NCBI RefSeq assembly: GCF_900187985.1
Contig: NZ_FZOA01000003.1
Coordinates: 124,001-188,000 of the forward strand
DNA: 64,000 nucleotides
Source: Methylobacillus rhizosphaerae
GTDB lineage: Bacteria; Pseudomonadota; Gammaproteobacteria; Burkholderiales; Methylophilaceae
Reading direction: 5' to 3'
Made by a program: the position numbers and the translations under genes. Each line of letters opens with the position of its first letter. Position 1 is the stretch's first letter. Shown in pieces: positions 34,852 through 44,761 of this stretch. The notes under the pieces are model-generated. The model was not told the origin of the DNA, did no database searches, and worked only from the letters and a program-made list of their open reading frames with translations.

Positions 34852-37143
34852 TCAGAAAGAACTAGTCAGCGAGATATACAACGCCCTACCTGGTTCATTA
34901 TAGGTCTCAGCACCAGCACCGGAAATGATGTTAGCCCCAGCACCGACACCGGAGGCATTGCCGCGACGGTACAACCGTTTGTCAAACAAGTTACTGACCC
35001 CTGCCGTCACACGCCAGGAGGGGGAAATGACATAAGTACCGCTCACGCCGAACAAGGCATAAGGACTACGCTCTTTCGCAGAATAACCGCTTACCCGGAT
35101 GCCCTGATAATCGTACTTCTTCGGCTCCTGCTTACCAAACCATGACATGGTGGCCTGAAAACTCAGATTATTGTCGTACTTCCAATCCAGAATAGAGTTG
35201 ACGGTATATTTAGGAATTACCGACAATACTTCGCCTGTCGTCTTGTTCTTGGACGTCAACATATAAGTGAAGTTATTGGACCACTCGATATTGCTTGCCA
35301 GCGGCAACTTGAGCGTGCCTTCCAGGCCTTCCACCACTGCCTTGGGGATATTCTCCCACTGGAAAATATTGGCTTGATTATTGGTAGTTGCCTGACCTAC
35401 AGGATCAATACCAGCTTCAATCTTGTTCTTGTAATCATTGCGGAAATAAGTCAGCCCGGCCAGTACGCCATTATTGCTGTACTCTATCCCCAGCTCCTTG
35501 TTGATGCTGGTTTCGGCCTCAAGATTATCATTGCCGCGCAGGTAACATGCGCCACTGGCACCCCAACAGCCGATACCATTGCTGTAGAGCAGGTAGTTGG
35601 TATTGGTTTGGTAAAGGTTGGGCGCCTTGTAGGCTCTGGCAATACCAGTTTTCAGAGTCCAGTTGTCGTCCAGCCCGTGGGACAGGTTAAGTGCAGGACT
35701 CCAGTTATCCCCGGTTCGACTGTGATGGTCATAGCGCAAACCTGGTGTCAGGATAGTACGGTCAGTCAGCGCGATATTATCTTCAACAAAAAGCGAGAAA
35801 ATATTGGCTGCCGTTTCACTGGCACGCCCGATGTTGGCCATGCCGGGGATATCGCCGCCCAATAATGTCTGGGTCATGGAGTTGGGATCATCCAATGTCT
35901 GGCGCACCCATTCCGTTCCTACAGTCCAGACCTGATCCAGGCCACCCAGCTTGGATGGCAGGTTCATTTCCGCATGGGCGGTATATCCCTTGAGGCGCGA
36001 AGTAGTGAACTCATTGCTGCTGAACAACCCTTCTGTGCCACCTGCCAAACCTTCATTGAGACGGTTGTTGCGTGTGGACTCGTATTGCAGGTAGGCCATG
36101 GAGTTACCGAAGTCATATTTGCCGCGATGGGTCAACGCGACTGTATCCCGGTAAATAATATTGGTTTCACGTCCCAGCATAGTCTGCACACGTTGCGCAA
36201 AGGGGTTCAAGCCGCCTGTCGCGGCGGCGGTGAAGTTATTGGTGTTCTGGGTATCGCCACCGTAAATATTCCCCTGGCGGCTGAACGTGGCATCAAAATC
36301 CAGGCTATGCTGCTCAGAAATCTTCCAACTCAGGCGGGCGCCCACATCCCTGTTGCGCACACCTTCACGCCCGGCGGGGTAAGTACCAGCATAAAGGCCG
36401 GTACGGGGATTACTGTGATCCTCATTAACATCATAATCATCCGCATCAGTCTTGCTGATATTGCCATAGAGACGATACGACAAGTTTTCGGCAAGAGGAC
36501 CACTAAGATTGAAATTGATTCTTCTGGTGGCGCCATATTCCGAATGTTCTGGGATATTGGTATAAGCGGTAATCGAACCGTGGGTTTCCTTGGCAGGCCC
36601 CTTGGTGATGATGTTGACTACACCACCAGCCGCTCCGTTGCCGTAACGCGCCGCAGCCGGGCCACGCAATACTTCAATGCGCTCCACTTGATCTGCTGGC
36701 ACCCAGTTGGTATCTCCCCGACTGTCGCGCTCACCGCGCCAACCATAACGTACTGAATTGCGGCTGGTCACGGGACGTCCATCAATCAGGATCAGCGTAT
36801 TTTCCGGCCCCATGCCGCGAATATCAATCTGCCGGTTATTACCTCGCTGACCACTGGTGGAGTTACCCGTCAGATTAACGCCGGGCTGGGTACGAATGAT
36901 CTCAGACAGGTCATTGGCCGGTGGCCGCTTCTGGATATCCTCTGCGGTGATCATGGATACACCAGGTGCTTGTTTCAGCGTTTCCTGGGCCGTGCCAACC
37001 ACATTGATTTCCGGCAAGGTATCCTCAACCGTATCTTCAGCAGCGTAAACAGGCATGGCAGCGCAAGCCAATGCAACCAATGCTGCCAGCCTGGTTGTTT
37101 TTTCGCTGTGCATTACTCCTGCACGTATTGAATCCACTTTCAT
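34852..37143 (-). CDS. fepA: TonB-dependent ferric catecholate siderophore receptor (FepA/PfeA-like)
   Basis: About 763 aa. Signal peptide ends PVYAAED. The plug domain has the FepA/PfeA/IroN signature: DIRGMGPENTLILIDGRPV, SRNSVRYGWRGERDSRGDTNW and IEVLRGPAAARYGNGAAGGV. The barrel carries TALTG-like loops and ends in an aromatic residue (SLTSSF). The ATG at 37143 has an AGGGGACAAT ribosome site. It imports Fe-catecholates with TonB-ExbBD energy. A Fur box lies at 37195-37213 and a shared 22-bp element upstream at 37264-37285. The receptor class binds enterobactin-like ligands, but related catecholates are also taken up by this family, so it does not settle the product made here. Confidence 0.93.
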   Translation of the reverse strand: MKVDSIRAGVMHSEKTTRLAALVALACAAMPVYAAEDTVEDTLPEINVVGTAQETLKQAPGVSMITAEDIQKRPPANDLSEIIRTQPGVNLTGNSTSGQRGNNRQIDIRGMGPENTLILIDGRPVTSRNSVRYGWRGERDSRGDTNWVPADQVERIEVLRGPAAARYGNGAAGGVVNIITKGPAKETHGSITAYTNIPEHSEYGATRRINFNLSGPLAENLSYRLYGNISKTDADDYDVNEDHSNPRTGLYAGTYPAGREGVRNRDVGARLSWKISEQHSLDFDATFSRQGNIYGGDTQNTNNFTAAATGGLNPFAQRVQTMLGRETNIIYRDTVALTHRGKYDFGNSMAYLQYESTRNNRLNEGLAGGTEGLFSSNEFTTSRLKGYTAHAEMNLPSKLGGLDQVWTVGTEWVRQTLDDPNSMTQTLLGGDIPGMANIGRASETAANIFSLFVEDNIALTDRTILTPGLRYDHHSRTGDNWSPALNLSHGLDDNWTLKTGIARAYKAPNLYQTNTNYLLYSNGIGCWGASGACYLRGNDNLEAETSINKELGIEYSNNGVLAGLTYFRNDYKNKIEAGIDPVGQATTNNQANIFQWENIPKAVVEGLEGTLKLPLASNIEWSNNFTYMLTSKNKTTGEVLSVIPKYTVNSILDWKYDNNLSFQATMSWFGKQEPKKYDYQGIRVSGYSAKERSPYALFGVSGTYVISPSWRVTAGVSNLFDKRLYRRGNASGVGAGANIISGAGAETYNEPGRALYISLTSSF

Positions 37144-37194
37144 ATTGTCCCCTTTAATGATGACAAGTATTGACACTCATTATTTTTATATTGC

Positions 37195-37213
37195 AATGAG
37201 TATTATTCTCATT
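37195..37213 (-). promoter_or_regulatory. Fur box upstream of the FepA-like receptor
   Basis: The 15-base core TGAGTATTATTCTCA fits the Fur 7-1-7 pattern TGATAAT-N-ATTATCA at 11 of 14 positions. It lies about 55 bases before the receptor ATG, with further A/T-rich CTCATT/AATGAG repeats beside it suggesting overlapping sites. Confidence 0.6.
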
Positions 37214-37263
37214 AATAATTATACCTGCGGCTCCCATCATGGGGAGTGCATTTTTGTTTGTTT

Positions 37264-37285
37264 AAACAAGAAAGATGTTTGTGCA
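37264..37285 (-). promoter_or_regulatory. Shared upstream element, copy A (candidate AraC/PchR site)
   Basis: AAACAAGAAAG-A-TGTTTG-T-GCA. Twenty of 22 bases are the same as copy B at 49968-49989, in the same orientation. It lies about 71 bp upstream of the Fur box centre and directly in front of the AraC-type regulator gene, whose possible upstream ATG (37275) it covers. Confidence 0.45.
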
Positions 37286-37340
37286 CACACACCATTCCAG
37301 ATTCGATAAACTCCGTCCGACAAAATCCTCAACAGGCCGC

Positions 37341-38300
37341 ATGGCACCCCTTGCTCGCGCCATTGATGGCGAAAGACTCAGCTCTCATATAGGCCAGGGT
37401 CTCACGCTGATCGCACCCGATATCGGCAATTCATCACCGCTGATGCAGGGAAATTTCTCATTGACCAGGCTGCGCGATGGTATGACGCTACATTGCACAG
37501 ATATCGTGCATCTTCACGATATGAGCACACAGTTCGTCATCAAGGAAAAATGCGTCAAGATCCTGCTCAAGTTGGAAGGTAATGCCGATGTCAAGATAGG
37601 CAGGCAAACCCTACCACTGGATGCTGGTGAAGGCCCAGGTGCAGTGCCGCAAGGCGTGGTGGTCAGCCTGAACGAACCAGTCACTTTTTCCCGCAACTCC
37701 CGCGCTGGTACCCATCAGCGCATGGTGGTACTGACACTGACACCATCCTGGTTCGAAGCAGCAGGGATACCCCAGAACCTGTTCCGCAAAGACCTGGCAG
37801 TATTCCAATGGGAACCTAGCTTGCGTGCCATTGCAGTGGCAGAACAACTGATCCATCCGGTAAACAATGAAGGCCCGTTGCAAATGCTGCACCAAGAGTG
37901 CCTGGCACTAGAGCTGATAGTGAAAGCCCTGTCACTGACGCTGCCGGAAGAGCCTTCACAACCTTCCACTCTCTCTGCCGCTGCCTACCAGCGTGTATTG
38001 CGCCTACAGACTCTGCTGGACAGTGGAGAGGCTGATCAGCTCGACATGCGTGGCATTGCAAGGGCGATGGCTTGTAATGCCAATACCCTGCAACAACAAT
38101 TTCGCGAGGTATGCGGCCAGACCATTTTCGACTACCTGCGCAAAGGCCGCCTGCAACGCGCTGCCCATGCACTGCAATACGATGGTGTCAGTGTGACCCG
38201 CGCCGCAGAAATTGCTGGCTACAGCAGCCAGGCCAATTTCTCGACGGCATTCCATCGCCACTTCGGCAGCCTTCCCAAGCACTACCGTAACAAATCCTGA
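37341..38300 (+). CDS. AraC-family regulator, PchR type
   Basis: About 319 aa from ATG 37341, or 341 from ATG 37275. The N-terminal half (SPLMQGNFSLTRLRDGMTLHCTDIV) is the PchR/siderophore-regulator effector domain and the last 100 residues are an AraC DNA-binding domain: DMRGIARAMACNANTLQQQF and VTRAAEIAGYSSQANFSTAF, ending FGSLPKHYRNKS. The inner start is chosen because the outer ATG lies inside a repeated regulatory element and has no spacing for a ribosome site, whereas 37341 has AGG seven bases upstream. PchR-type proteins bind the ferric siderophore and activate receptor and biosynthesis genes (family knowledge). Divergent from the receptor. Confidence 0.88.
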   Translation: MAPLARAIDGERLSSHIGQGLTLIAPDIGNSSPLMQGNFSLTRLRDGMTLHCTDIVHLHDMSTQFVIKEKCVKILLKLEGNADVKIGRQTLPLDAGEGPGAVPQGVVVSLNEPVTFSRNSRAGTHQRMVVLTLTPSWFEAAGIPQNLFRKDLAVFQWEPSLRAIAVAEQLIHPVNNEGPLQMLHQECLALELIVKALSLTLPEEPSQPSTLSAAAYQRVLRLQTLLDSGEADQLDMRGIARAMACNANTLQQQFREVCGQTIFDYLRKGRLQRAAHALQYDGVSVTRAAEIAGYSSQANFSTAFHRHFGSLPKHYRNKS

Positions 38301-38333
38301 GCATGTGACCTGATGAAGGTTACGTCATGTTGC

Positions 38334-39053
38334 TCACGCCAGCAGGGCCAATGCAGCAACAAATCCTGAAGGCGCCATCAATTCCCATGCCTCTACCAGA
38401 GGCGCTCTGTCCATGTTCCAGCTCACGGCATATTGCCAAGGACTGAGAGGAATGACAGATACCAGGGAAAAATGCCGGGTAATGCCGACGCCCATTGCTT
38501 TCAGCACGGCTTCCTTGCCACTCCATATTTGCATCAGGGCCAATTCTCCATGCGCGTGGCAATATTGCCGTTCCTGCACCGTCATGGCTGTTACCACATC
38601 ACTGGCGGCACTAGCACTGGTCAGCGCTTCGATATCCACGCCCACATCCCTGTGTTGCGATATCGCAATCAACGCCCTGTCCCCACTATGCGACACATTG
38701 AAATGCCAGTGTGGATGGTCAGGCAGGTAAGGCTTGCCATAGGCACTATAGGCAATATCAATCGCCGCTGCAGCGCAGCCAAGCCGGCTGGCCAGCAAGT
38801 GCCGCAAGATGATACGCACCAGCGCGAAGCGTAAACGGTCATGCAGACGACGGTAGCGCAGGCAGCGCGCCTGCTCTACCGCGCTCAGCCGTGGCAACAA
38901 GGAAGACAAATCGCCAGCAGAAAAATCGCATTGTAAACACCATACTGCAACCGCAGCAGGCAGGTGCGGTGCCGTGACTGGCTCCAACAACCTGACGCCC
39001 GGCAAGTCCGGCACGCAAGCCAGCAACTCAGGCACCCAGTGTTGCCCCGCCAT
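38334..39053 (-). CDS. entD: 4'-phosphopantetheinyl transferase, EntD/Sfp type
   Basis: About 239 aa. Activates the carrier domains of the NRPS and EntB by adding phosphopantetheine from CoA. The core motifs are [15 protein letters not shown] and DVGVDIEAL near residue 130-150 and [14 protein letters not shown] near 185. The open frame extends far upstream to 39440, but that part is antisense to entA. ATG at 39053 (26-base overlap with entA) or 39068 (41-base overlap) is the likely start; the shorter overlap is preferred. Last gene of the biosynthetic run. Confidence 0.9.
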   Translation of the reverse strand: MAGQHWVPELLACVPDLPGVRLLEPVTAPHLPAAVAVWCLQCDFSAGDLSSLLPRLSAVEQARCLRYRRLHDRLRFALVRIILRHLLASRLGCAAAAIDIAYSAYGKPYLPDHPHWHFNVSHSGDRALIAISQHRDVGVDIEALTSASAASDVVTAMTVQERQYCHAHGELALMQIWSGKEAVLKAMGVGITRHFSLVSVIPLSPWQYAVSWNMDRAPLVEAWELMAPSGFVAALALLA

Positions 39054-39789
39054 CCACGCATAAGTCATGCATGGTGATATGCCGCGCTTCATTGCTGAGC
39101 AGGAACAGCACCGCCGCCGCGATATCCTCCGGACTGGCAATGCGCTGCAAGGGGATGCCAGTGCGGTAACTTTCCAGATTACCGGCAATGACCTTGAGCG
39201 CGTCATCCTCCGACTGCCACAACTGCCTTTGCATGGCGGTATCCGTCGACCCTGGCGAGACGATATTGCAACGGATACCATGACTGGCAAGCTCCAGGCC
39301 CAGGCACTTGGTGAAATGCAGCGCAGCAGCCTTGGAAGCGGCATAAGCCCCCATCTGCATGCGCGGCACCTTGGCTGCGTTCGAGCCGACAGTGACAATA
39401 CTGCCCTGCCTGCGCGCGCGCATCCGTTTTGCCACCGCACGCGTCAGGTGAAACAAGCCATGCACATTCACGGCGAAAATATCATCCCAATCCTGCGCAT
39501 CCAGATCGCACAGGTTGCCCATGCGCAGGATTCCGGCCACATTGACCAACATATCCACCGGGCCGAGTTCCCGCTCTACCTCATCGACCAGCGCCTCAAG
39601 CGCCTGGTGCTGTCTCAGGTCAGCCACATAAGGCGTTACCAGGCCCGGAAAAGTGGCGGCCAGCGCCTCCAGGGGGGCACGCGCCATATCCAGCGCAGCC
39701 ACCCTCACCCCATGTGCGCACAGCGCTGACACCACTGCCGCTCCTATACCCTGGGCGGCCCCTGACACCAGGGCAATACGCCCTTTCAT
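39028..39789 (-). CDS. entA: 2,3-dihydro-2,3-dihydroxybenzoate dehydrogenase
   Basis: About 253 aa short-chain dehydrogenase. Oxidises the EntB product to 2,3-dihydroxybenzoate with [20 protein letters not shown] is the TGxxxGxG cofactor motif, NVAGIL the structural NxAG, and [15 protein letters not shown] with AYAASKAA the catalytic Ser-Tyr-Lys. The start at 39789 overlaps the NRPS stop as ATGA and has a GGAGGCGGC ribosome site, so the longer open frame to 39900 is not used. It sits between the NRPS and the phosphopantetheinyl transferase. Confidence 0.93.
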   Translation of the reverse strand: MKGRIALVSGAAQGIGAAVVSALCAHGVRVAALDMARAPLEALAATFPGLVTPYVADLRQHQALEALVDEVERELGPVDMLVNVAGILRMGNLCDLDAQDWDDIFAVNVHGLFHLTRAVAKRMRARRQGSIVTVGSNAAKVPRMQMGAYAASKAAALHFTKCLGLELASHGIRCNIVSPGSTDTAMQRQLWQSEDDALKVIAGNLESYRTGIPLQRIASPEDIAAAVLFLLSNEARHITMHDLCVDGGATLGA

Positions 39790-42700
39790 GCCGCCTCCTC
39801 CCGCGCAGATATATCGATATATTTGGTGATTTCTGCTCCGATCACGCGCATGGGACCGGGATCGCTCATACCGAAATGGTTGCAGTCCAGGGTGATGCAT
39901 TGCATCTGGCCGTCGATATAAGGCTGCCAGCTTGCGGGATCAGGTACCTCCTCCCCGCGCTGTGCTGCCTGGAACAACAGGATATCCCCCTGATAGCGCG
40001 GCGTGCTGCTGCTACGGAAAAGCTGCATGCCATGCAGGGCTGCCTGCCCCATCTGTTCCAGCCGGTCGCGGCCCAACACGGCAAGCGGACTGCCCGGCCG
40101 CAGCAGGCGCTGGTAAATGGTTTCCGGCGTATCTGCCTCAACCTCGCCAGTCACGCTGAGCAGAGTGATCAATGCATCCTGCAGCTGCGGCGCACGCCAT
40201 GCGGCAAATGCGCTAGCCGGATAACTATCCATCAGGGCAACCATGCCCACCTGCTTGCCCATGGCCTGCAACCTGGCCGCCATGGCTTGCGCCAGGCCAC
40301 CACCCAGCGACCATCCCAGGAGGTGGTAAGGGCCGTGAGGCTGCTGCGCGCAAATCCGCGCCACATACTGCTCGACCATATCATCGAAACTGTCTGGCAA
40401 GGCGTCAGGCACCGCCTGCAGGCCATGGATCGCCACACCTGGCAGGTACTGCGCCAGCGGCAGATAGCACCAAGATAAGCCTTCTGCCGGGTGCAGGCAG
40501 AACAAGGCCGGAGCCGTTCCGCGCTGAATCGGCAGCACAGGGGCAAACGCCAGGTCAGCGCTGGCAGGCGGCGGCCGGTGCGCGGCTGGCGCGTTCAGCG
40601 CGCGGGCCAGCGCCTGCACAGTCGCATGCTGGAACAGCGCTGAAATCGGTATCTCGCGTTGCAGCAGCAAACCCAGCTTGTTGGAAACCTGGATTGCCTG
40701 CAGAGACTTACCGCCAAGGTCAAAGAAATTAGCGTCGACATCCTGCGGCATTTCGCCCAACACCTCGTGCCAGACCTGCATGATCTGCTGCTCCACCGGG
40801 CTTGCCTGCGGCAGGCTGGCAGGCTCTGCTATGGTCATCAGCTCCTGCAGCTGCTTACGGTCTATCTTGTTATTGAGATTACGCGGCAATTGAGACAGGA
40901 AATGCCAGCGGTCGGGAATCGCGGGATCAGGCAGTATACTGGCAAGCGCTTGCTTCAGCTGCTGGGAAGTCACCTCCTCCGTGCAGCTGACAAACGCAAC
41001 CAGCACATAACCACTGGGTTTGCGCGCCTGCGCCAGCACAGCGGCCTCCCTGACCACCGGATTGGCCAGCAGCGCATTCTCCACCTCCGCCGGATCGATG
41101 CGCAAACCACTGATCTTGACCTCGTTGTCCAGGCGGCCCAGAAACATCAGCTGCCCATTCTGTAGGCATACCTTGTCGCCGGTACGGTATGCGCGCGCAA
41201 TACCGGGCAGATGCTGTGGCTGGATGAAACGGCGCGCAGTCAACTCAGGATTCTGGTAATAACCCAGCGCCAATGCCGGGCCGCACAACAACAGCTCTCC
41301 CGGTCTGCCTTCCGCTTGCAGGTAGCCCTGCTCATCCACCACCAGCGCCGTCACGCTCGGGCGCGGACGGCCTATCGGCAGCTGGTCACCGCCATCCCAC
41401 ACGGCATCCTTGCCGCCCAGGTTTGCAGTCGTGGCAATAATGGAAGCTTCCGTCGGCCCATAGCTATTGCACAACACATTGCCGGGCAGTTGGTCGCGCC
41501 AGCGCCGCGCTCGCTCGGGTAATGCGGCCTCGCCACCGATAATAGTGAGGCGTACGCTGGCTAACTGCACTGCCGATGCCGGGCTCAACGCATGCGCCAA
41601 TTCATGCCAGTAGGCGGTGGGCAGGTCTAGAATGCTGATGGCAGCCTGCTCGACAAAGCTGGTGAAAGCCTGGATAGACTCCAGCACTGCATCGCTACGC
41701 AATATCAGGGTAGCGCCATGACATAGCGCCAGGAAGATTTCCTCAATACTGGCGTCAAAATGCAAGGGAGCAAACTGCAACATGCGGTCGCTTGCCTCTA
41801 TCCCGTACAGGCTGCCCGCACTTTCCACGAAATGCGCCAGCGCGCCATGCCCCATCATCACCCCATTGGGCTTGCCTGTGGAACCCGAGGTATACAGCAG
41901 GTAGGCAGGGTCGTCATCGGCAGGCATATATGGTGGCGGACAGGTAGTGTCCGCGGGGTTTTCCAGGTCAACCTGGTCCAGGCACAGCACAGGAATATCC
42001 CCTGCACTTTCTGCCCAACATGTCAGTGTCACAATCCTCTGTGGCGCACAATCCTTCAGCACCATATCCAGGCGACTGGCTGGCCCGGTGGGGTCCACAG
42101 GCACATAGCAAGCGCCCGTCCACAGGCAGGCCAATATTGCCACAATGGCCTGGGAACTGCGCGGCAACAGGATTACCACGCGGTCCTGCGCCTGCAACCC
42201 GCCAGATTGCAAGGTGGCGGCAAGCGCTGATACTTCCTGCAACAGCGCCTGATAACTCAGGCTACCATTCTCATGCTCAAGCGCCGTCTTGCCCGGATTG
42301 CCTGCTGCAGCCTCGATCAAGCGACGGATCACAGGTCGCGGCTCTGCAGCGAGCGAATTACCCTGCAGGATAGAAAGCGCTGGCAACTGTTCAAGCAATG
42401 GTGCCAGCGTCGCATCGTGCGGATGGGCTGCCAGCGTTTTCAGCCACTTGAGCAGGTCGGCATGCAGTTCAGCCAGGTGAGCATCGCTGTAGCCATATGG
42501 ATTGCCTTCCAGCAATAACTGCCACTCGGCATTGAGGACGAACACGCTGATATTGAGGTCCTTGACCGGCCCAGCACTCACCGGATGTATGCTGCTTTCC
42601 AACCCAGCAAATGGCGCATGCCGGTCAAACGGCATGATATTGACAGCCTGATTAAACAAGTGCTTCTGCGCTTCCAGCAGCCCCAGGTCGCCGCGTATCC

Positions 42701-43685
42701 AGCCATAGCGGTAATAAAGATGCGGACGTATCTTGCGCATATGCCCGGCCAAGGCCTGGCCCATCTGCTGCATGCTGTGTTCCGGATCGACATATACGCT
42801 CATCGGCACGATATTCATGGCCATGCACGGTACATTGAGCGCAGGCGTGCCCAGGCGGTTCATCACCGGCAGGCCAAACGTCAATTGGCGCTGGCCGGAA
42901 TGCCGGGCCAGCCACATGCCGATGGCAGCCAGCATCCAGCTTCCCCAATCCTGGCCGCAGCGCTGGGCCGCCTGTTGCAAGCTTGCAATTTCAGCCTCGC
43001 TCAGCCTGCTGCTATGCCGCCGCACGGCATCGCTGAACTCCTGCGGCTCAGCAATCACGGCAGGAGCTGGCACATGCTGCAGGTGTTCCACCCAGAAATT
43101 CCGGTCGCGTTCAAACCCGCCATTCGCCTTGTAGCGCTGCTCGGCTTCAATCACCTTGTCCAGCTTCCAATCCGGCAATTCCGGCAGAGGTTGTTGGTTC
43201 ACCGTAGCACTGTAACGCGCCGCAACCGCCTGACAAATCAGGCTGTAACCATAGCCATCCAGCGCAATATGGTGCACCTGCAGGAACCACAGGTGCCTGT
43301 TATCCGCCACTTGCAGCACTGCGCTGCGGTACAGTGGGTCCTCCGTCGGCCTGCACAGCGTGTTCAGCGACTGGCGCATCCATGCTTGCGCAGCCGCATC
43401 AGGATCTGGCTGCTGACGCATATCGTGATATTCCGGCGGTGCCTCGCTGAGAGGCTGCGGCCATTGCCATAGGCCTTCATTATCTATTTCAAAGCGCATA
43501 TGCAGCGTGCTGCAATGGTTCAGCACCGCAACCACGCTGTCGGAGAGTGCCTTGCGGTCCAGCTTCCCTTTCAGCTCAATGGCTTCTCCAGTCAGGTAAC
43601 TTGGGCTTTCCGGCACCATTTGCTGCGCCATCCAGATGCCGTACTGGGCAGTCGTAGTGGGCTGGCGTTGTGATATTGGATTCAT
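39786..43685 (-). CDS. Single-module NRPS (C-A-PCP-TE), predicted basic amino acid specificity
   Basis: 1299 aa, the length and layout of EntF: condensation domain (about 1-440, [10 protein letters not shown]), adenylation domain (about 460-950, [33 protein letters not shown]), carrier domain ([10 protein letters not shown], Ser994) and thioesterase ([10 protein letters not shown], Ser1126; a late DCNHFGMSD holds the likely His). The ten specificity residues, aligned by eye to GrsA, are D644 A645 E648 D687 I715 G717 S741 I749 I750 K940. This is unlike the serine code DVWHFSLVDK of EntF; Glu648 and Asp687 could hold a side-chain amine, as in lysine and beta-lysine codes. The predicted product is a dihydroxybenzoyl-lysine (or ornithine) amide released by the thioesterase. 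No MbtH-like gene is seen nearby. Confidence 0.9.
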   Translation of the reverse strand: MNPISQRQPTTTAQYGIWMAQQMVPESPSYLTGEAIELKGKLDRKALSDSVVAVLNHCSTLHMRFEIDNEGLWQWPQPLSEAPPEYHDMRQQPDPDAAAQAWMRQSLNTLCRPTEDPLYRSAVLQVADNRHLWFLQVHHIALDGYGYSLICQAVAARYSATVNQQPLPELPDWKLDKVIEAEQRYKANGGFERDRNFWVEHLQHVPAPAVIAEPQEFSDAVRRHSSRLSEAEIASLQQAAQRCGQDWGSWMLAAIGMWLARHSGQRQLTFGLPVMNRLGTPALNVPCMAMNIVPMSVYVDPEHSMQQMGQALAGHMRKIRPHLYYRYGWIRGDLGLLEAQKHLFNQAVNIMPFDRHAPFAGLESSIHPVSAGPVKDLNISVFVLNAEWQLLLEGNPYGYSDAHLAELHADLLKWLKTLAAHPHDATLAPLLEQLPALSILQGNSLAAEPRPVIRRLIEAAAGNPGKTALEHENGSLSYQALLQEVSALAATLQSGGLQAQDRVVILLPRSSQAIVAILACLWTGACYVPVDPTGPASRLDMVLKDCAPQRIVTLTCWAESAGDIPVLCLDQVDLENPADTTCPPPYMPADDDPAYLLYTSGSTGKPNGVMMGHGALAHFVESAGSLYGIEASDRMLQFAPLHFDASIEEIFLALCHGATLILRSDAVLESIQAFTSFVEQAAISILDLPTAYWHELAHALSPASAVQLASVRLTIIGGEAALPERARRWRDQLPGNVLCNSYGPTEASIIATTANLGGKDAVWDGGDQLPIGRPRPSVTALVVDEQGYLQAEGRPGELLLCGPALALGYYQNPELTARRFIQPQHLPGIARAYRTGDKVCLQNGQLMFLGRLDNEVKISGLRIDPAEVENALLANPVVREAAVLAQARKPSGYVLVAFVSCTEEVTSQQLKQALASILPDPAIPDRWHFLSQLPRNLNNKIDRKQLQELMTIAEPASLPQASPVEQQIMQVWHEVLGEMPQDVDANFFDLGGKSLQAIQVSNKLGLLLQREIPISALFQHATVQALARALNAPAAHRPPPASADLAFAPVLPIQRGTAPALFCLHPAEGLSWCYLPLAQYLPGVAIHGLQAVPDALPDSFDDMVEQYVARICAQQPHGPYHLLGWSLGGGLAQAMAARLQAMGKQVGMVALMDSYPASAFAAWRAPQLQDALITLLSVTGEVEADTPETIYQRLLRPGSPLAVLGRDRLEQMGQAALHGMQLFRSSSTPRYQGDILLFQAAQRGEEVPDPASWQPYIDGQMQCITLDCNHFGMSDPGPMRVIGAEITKYIDISAREEAA

Positions 43686-43727
43686 TAATGACCCTCAAAT
43701 GTGATACAGGGTTAAAGACAAATAGGT

Positions 43728-44735
43728 TCAGGGCGCAAAGGCAAAGCCCACTACCCGCCTGGCACCATGCATGAGCATGTCCATGTGGTCGTGAGCGGGC
43801 AGTTTCTCAAAACTGACTGCAAGCCCCTGTGCCTGCAGCGCCTGCGCATATTGTTCAGCGTTATCCACCATCGTGCGTTCCTGCAGTTTTTTGTACTCCT
43901 GCTCCGAGGAAAAACTGGCTGGATACTGCTCATCGCTTCCTACCGTGATCATGACTTTGTTGACACCTGTCAGCGCCGTGGCATTGTTCTTGAGGCGGTC
44001 AGGCAGCAGTTTCATTGTCTGATGCCCGCCAAACCACAACGAGGGACTGGACGCCCAGTAGCGCTGGAAAAAACCAGGAGCACGTGCCAAGGTATTGAGC
44101 GTAAACAAGCCACCATAAGAGAAACCGAACAAGGTGTTACGTTCCGGGTTGATGGCAAAATGGCTGGCAATCAATGGTCGCAACTCTTCGGTCAGGAAGC
44201 GTAGGAAATTCTCCTCGCCGCCATGCTGGCTGGAAAACGTGTCACCAGTACTCCCGCTGGTCACTGGCGTATAGTCCAGCGCCCTGGCATTGACATCAAT
44301 GGGATCACCGCTGGCATAGCCAATGGCAACAATCAGGCCAGCCGGCTCATCTCCTATTTTCCTGCGCCACTGGGCGCTTTCATTGGCTGAAACCGGTCTG
44401 GGTCTGGCGGTTTCCATCAAGGGAAAACTGGCCAGGCCATCCAGCGCCCACAGTACCGGATAACCACCTGCCGGCGCAGGCTTGTGCGGCAAACCCAACA
44501 GGATACGGTAAGTCTGCCCGGTATAACGTGACGTCAGATCAAATCCCAGGCTGCGTGAAAATGTAGCTGGCTGCCAGTCTACAGGCAGCGGTGCCAATAC
44601 CTCCTCGCGAACCGCCTCTGCGCGGACTTCCTCCTGCATCACGCCACAGACAAGCAGCATGGCGAGGCCCATTCGGGTGGCTACCTGCCGCAGGACGCCC
44701 ATATGGCGGTAAGATGTGTCAAATTTCAATTGCAT
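43728..44735 (-). CDS. Siderophore esterase-like alpha/beta hydrolase (IroE/Fes-related)
   Basis: 335 aa with an N-terminal export signal, so likely periplasmic like IroE rather than cytosolic like Fes. YPVLWALDGLASFPLMETA, NTLFGFSYGGLFTLNTL (nucleophile Ser in GFSYG), SPSLWFGG and a late AHDHMDM (catalytic His) match the esterase-D-like group of enterobactin esterases. These hydrolyse trilactone esters. It lies between entB and the NRPS in the biosynthetic run, which is curious because the NRPS code predicts an amide product; it may serve imported enterobactin-type siderophores or another bond (inference). Confidence 0.85.
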   Translation of the reverse strand: MQLKFDTSYRHMGVLRQVATRMGLAMLLVCGVMQEEVRAEAVREEVLAPLPVDWQPATFSRSLGFDLTSRYTGQTYRILLGLPHKPAPAGGYPVLWALDGLASFPLMETARPRPVSANESAQWRRKIGDEPAGLIVAIGYASGDPIDVNARALDYTPVTSGSTGDTFSSQHGGEENFLRFLTEELRPLIASHFAINPERNTLFGFSYGGLFTLNTLARAPGFFQRYWASSPSLWFGGHQTMKLLPDRLKNNATALTGVNKVMITVGSDEQYPASFSSEQEYKKLQERTMVDNAEQYAQALQAQGLAVSFEKLPAHDHMDMLMHGARRVVGFAFAP

Positions 44736-44761
44736 TTCCTTGTCATGAGCAATATGCCTTC

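Noticed and set aside
38334-39440. A 368-codon frame for the phosphopantetheinyl transferase
   Set aside because: The first 120 or so codons are entA read in another frame and have arginine/serine-rich shadow composition.
39786-43685. Calling the NRPS simply EntF and the cluster enterobactin
   Set aside because: Domain layout and length fit EntF, but the specificity residues do not fit serine.
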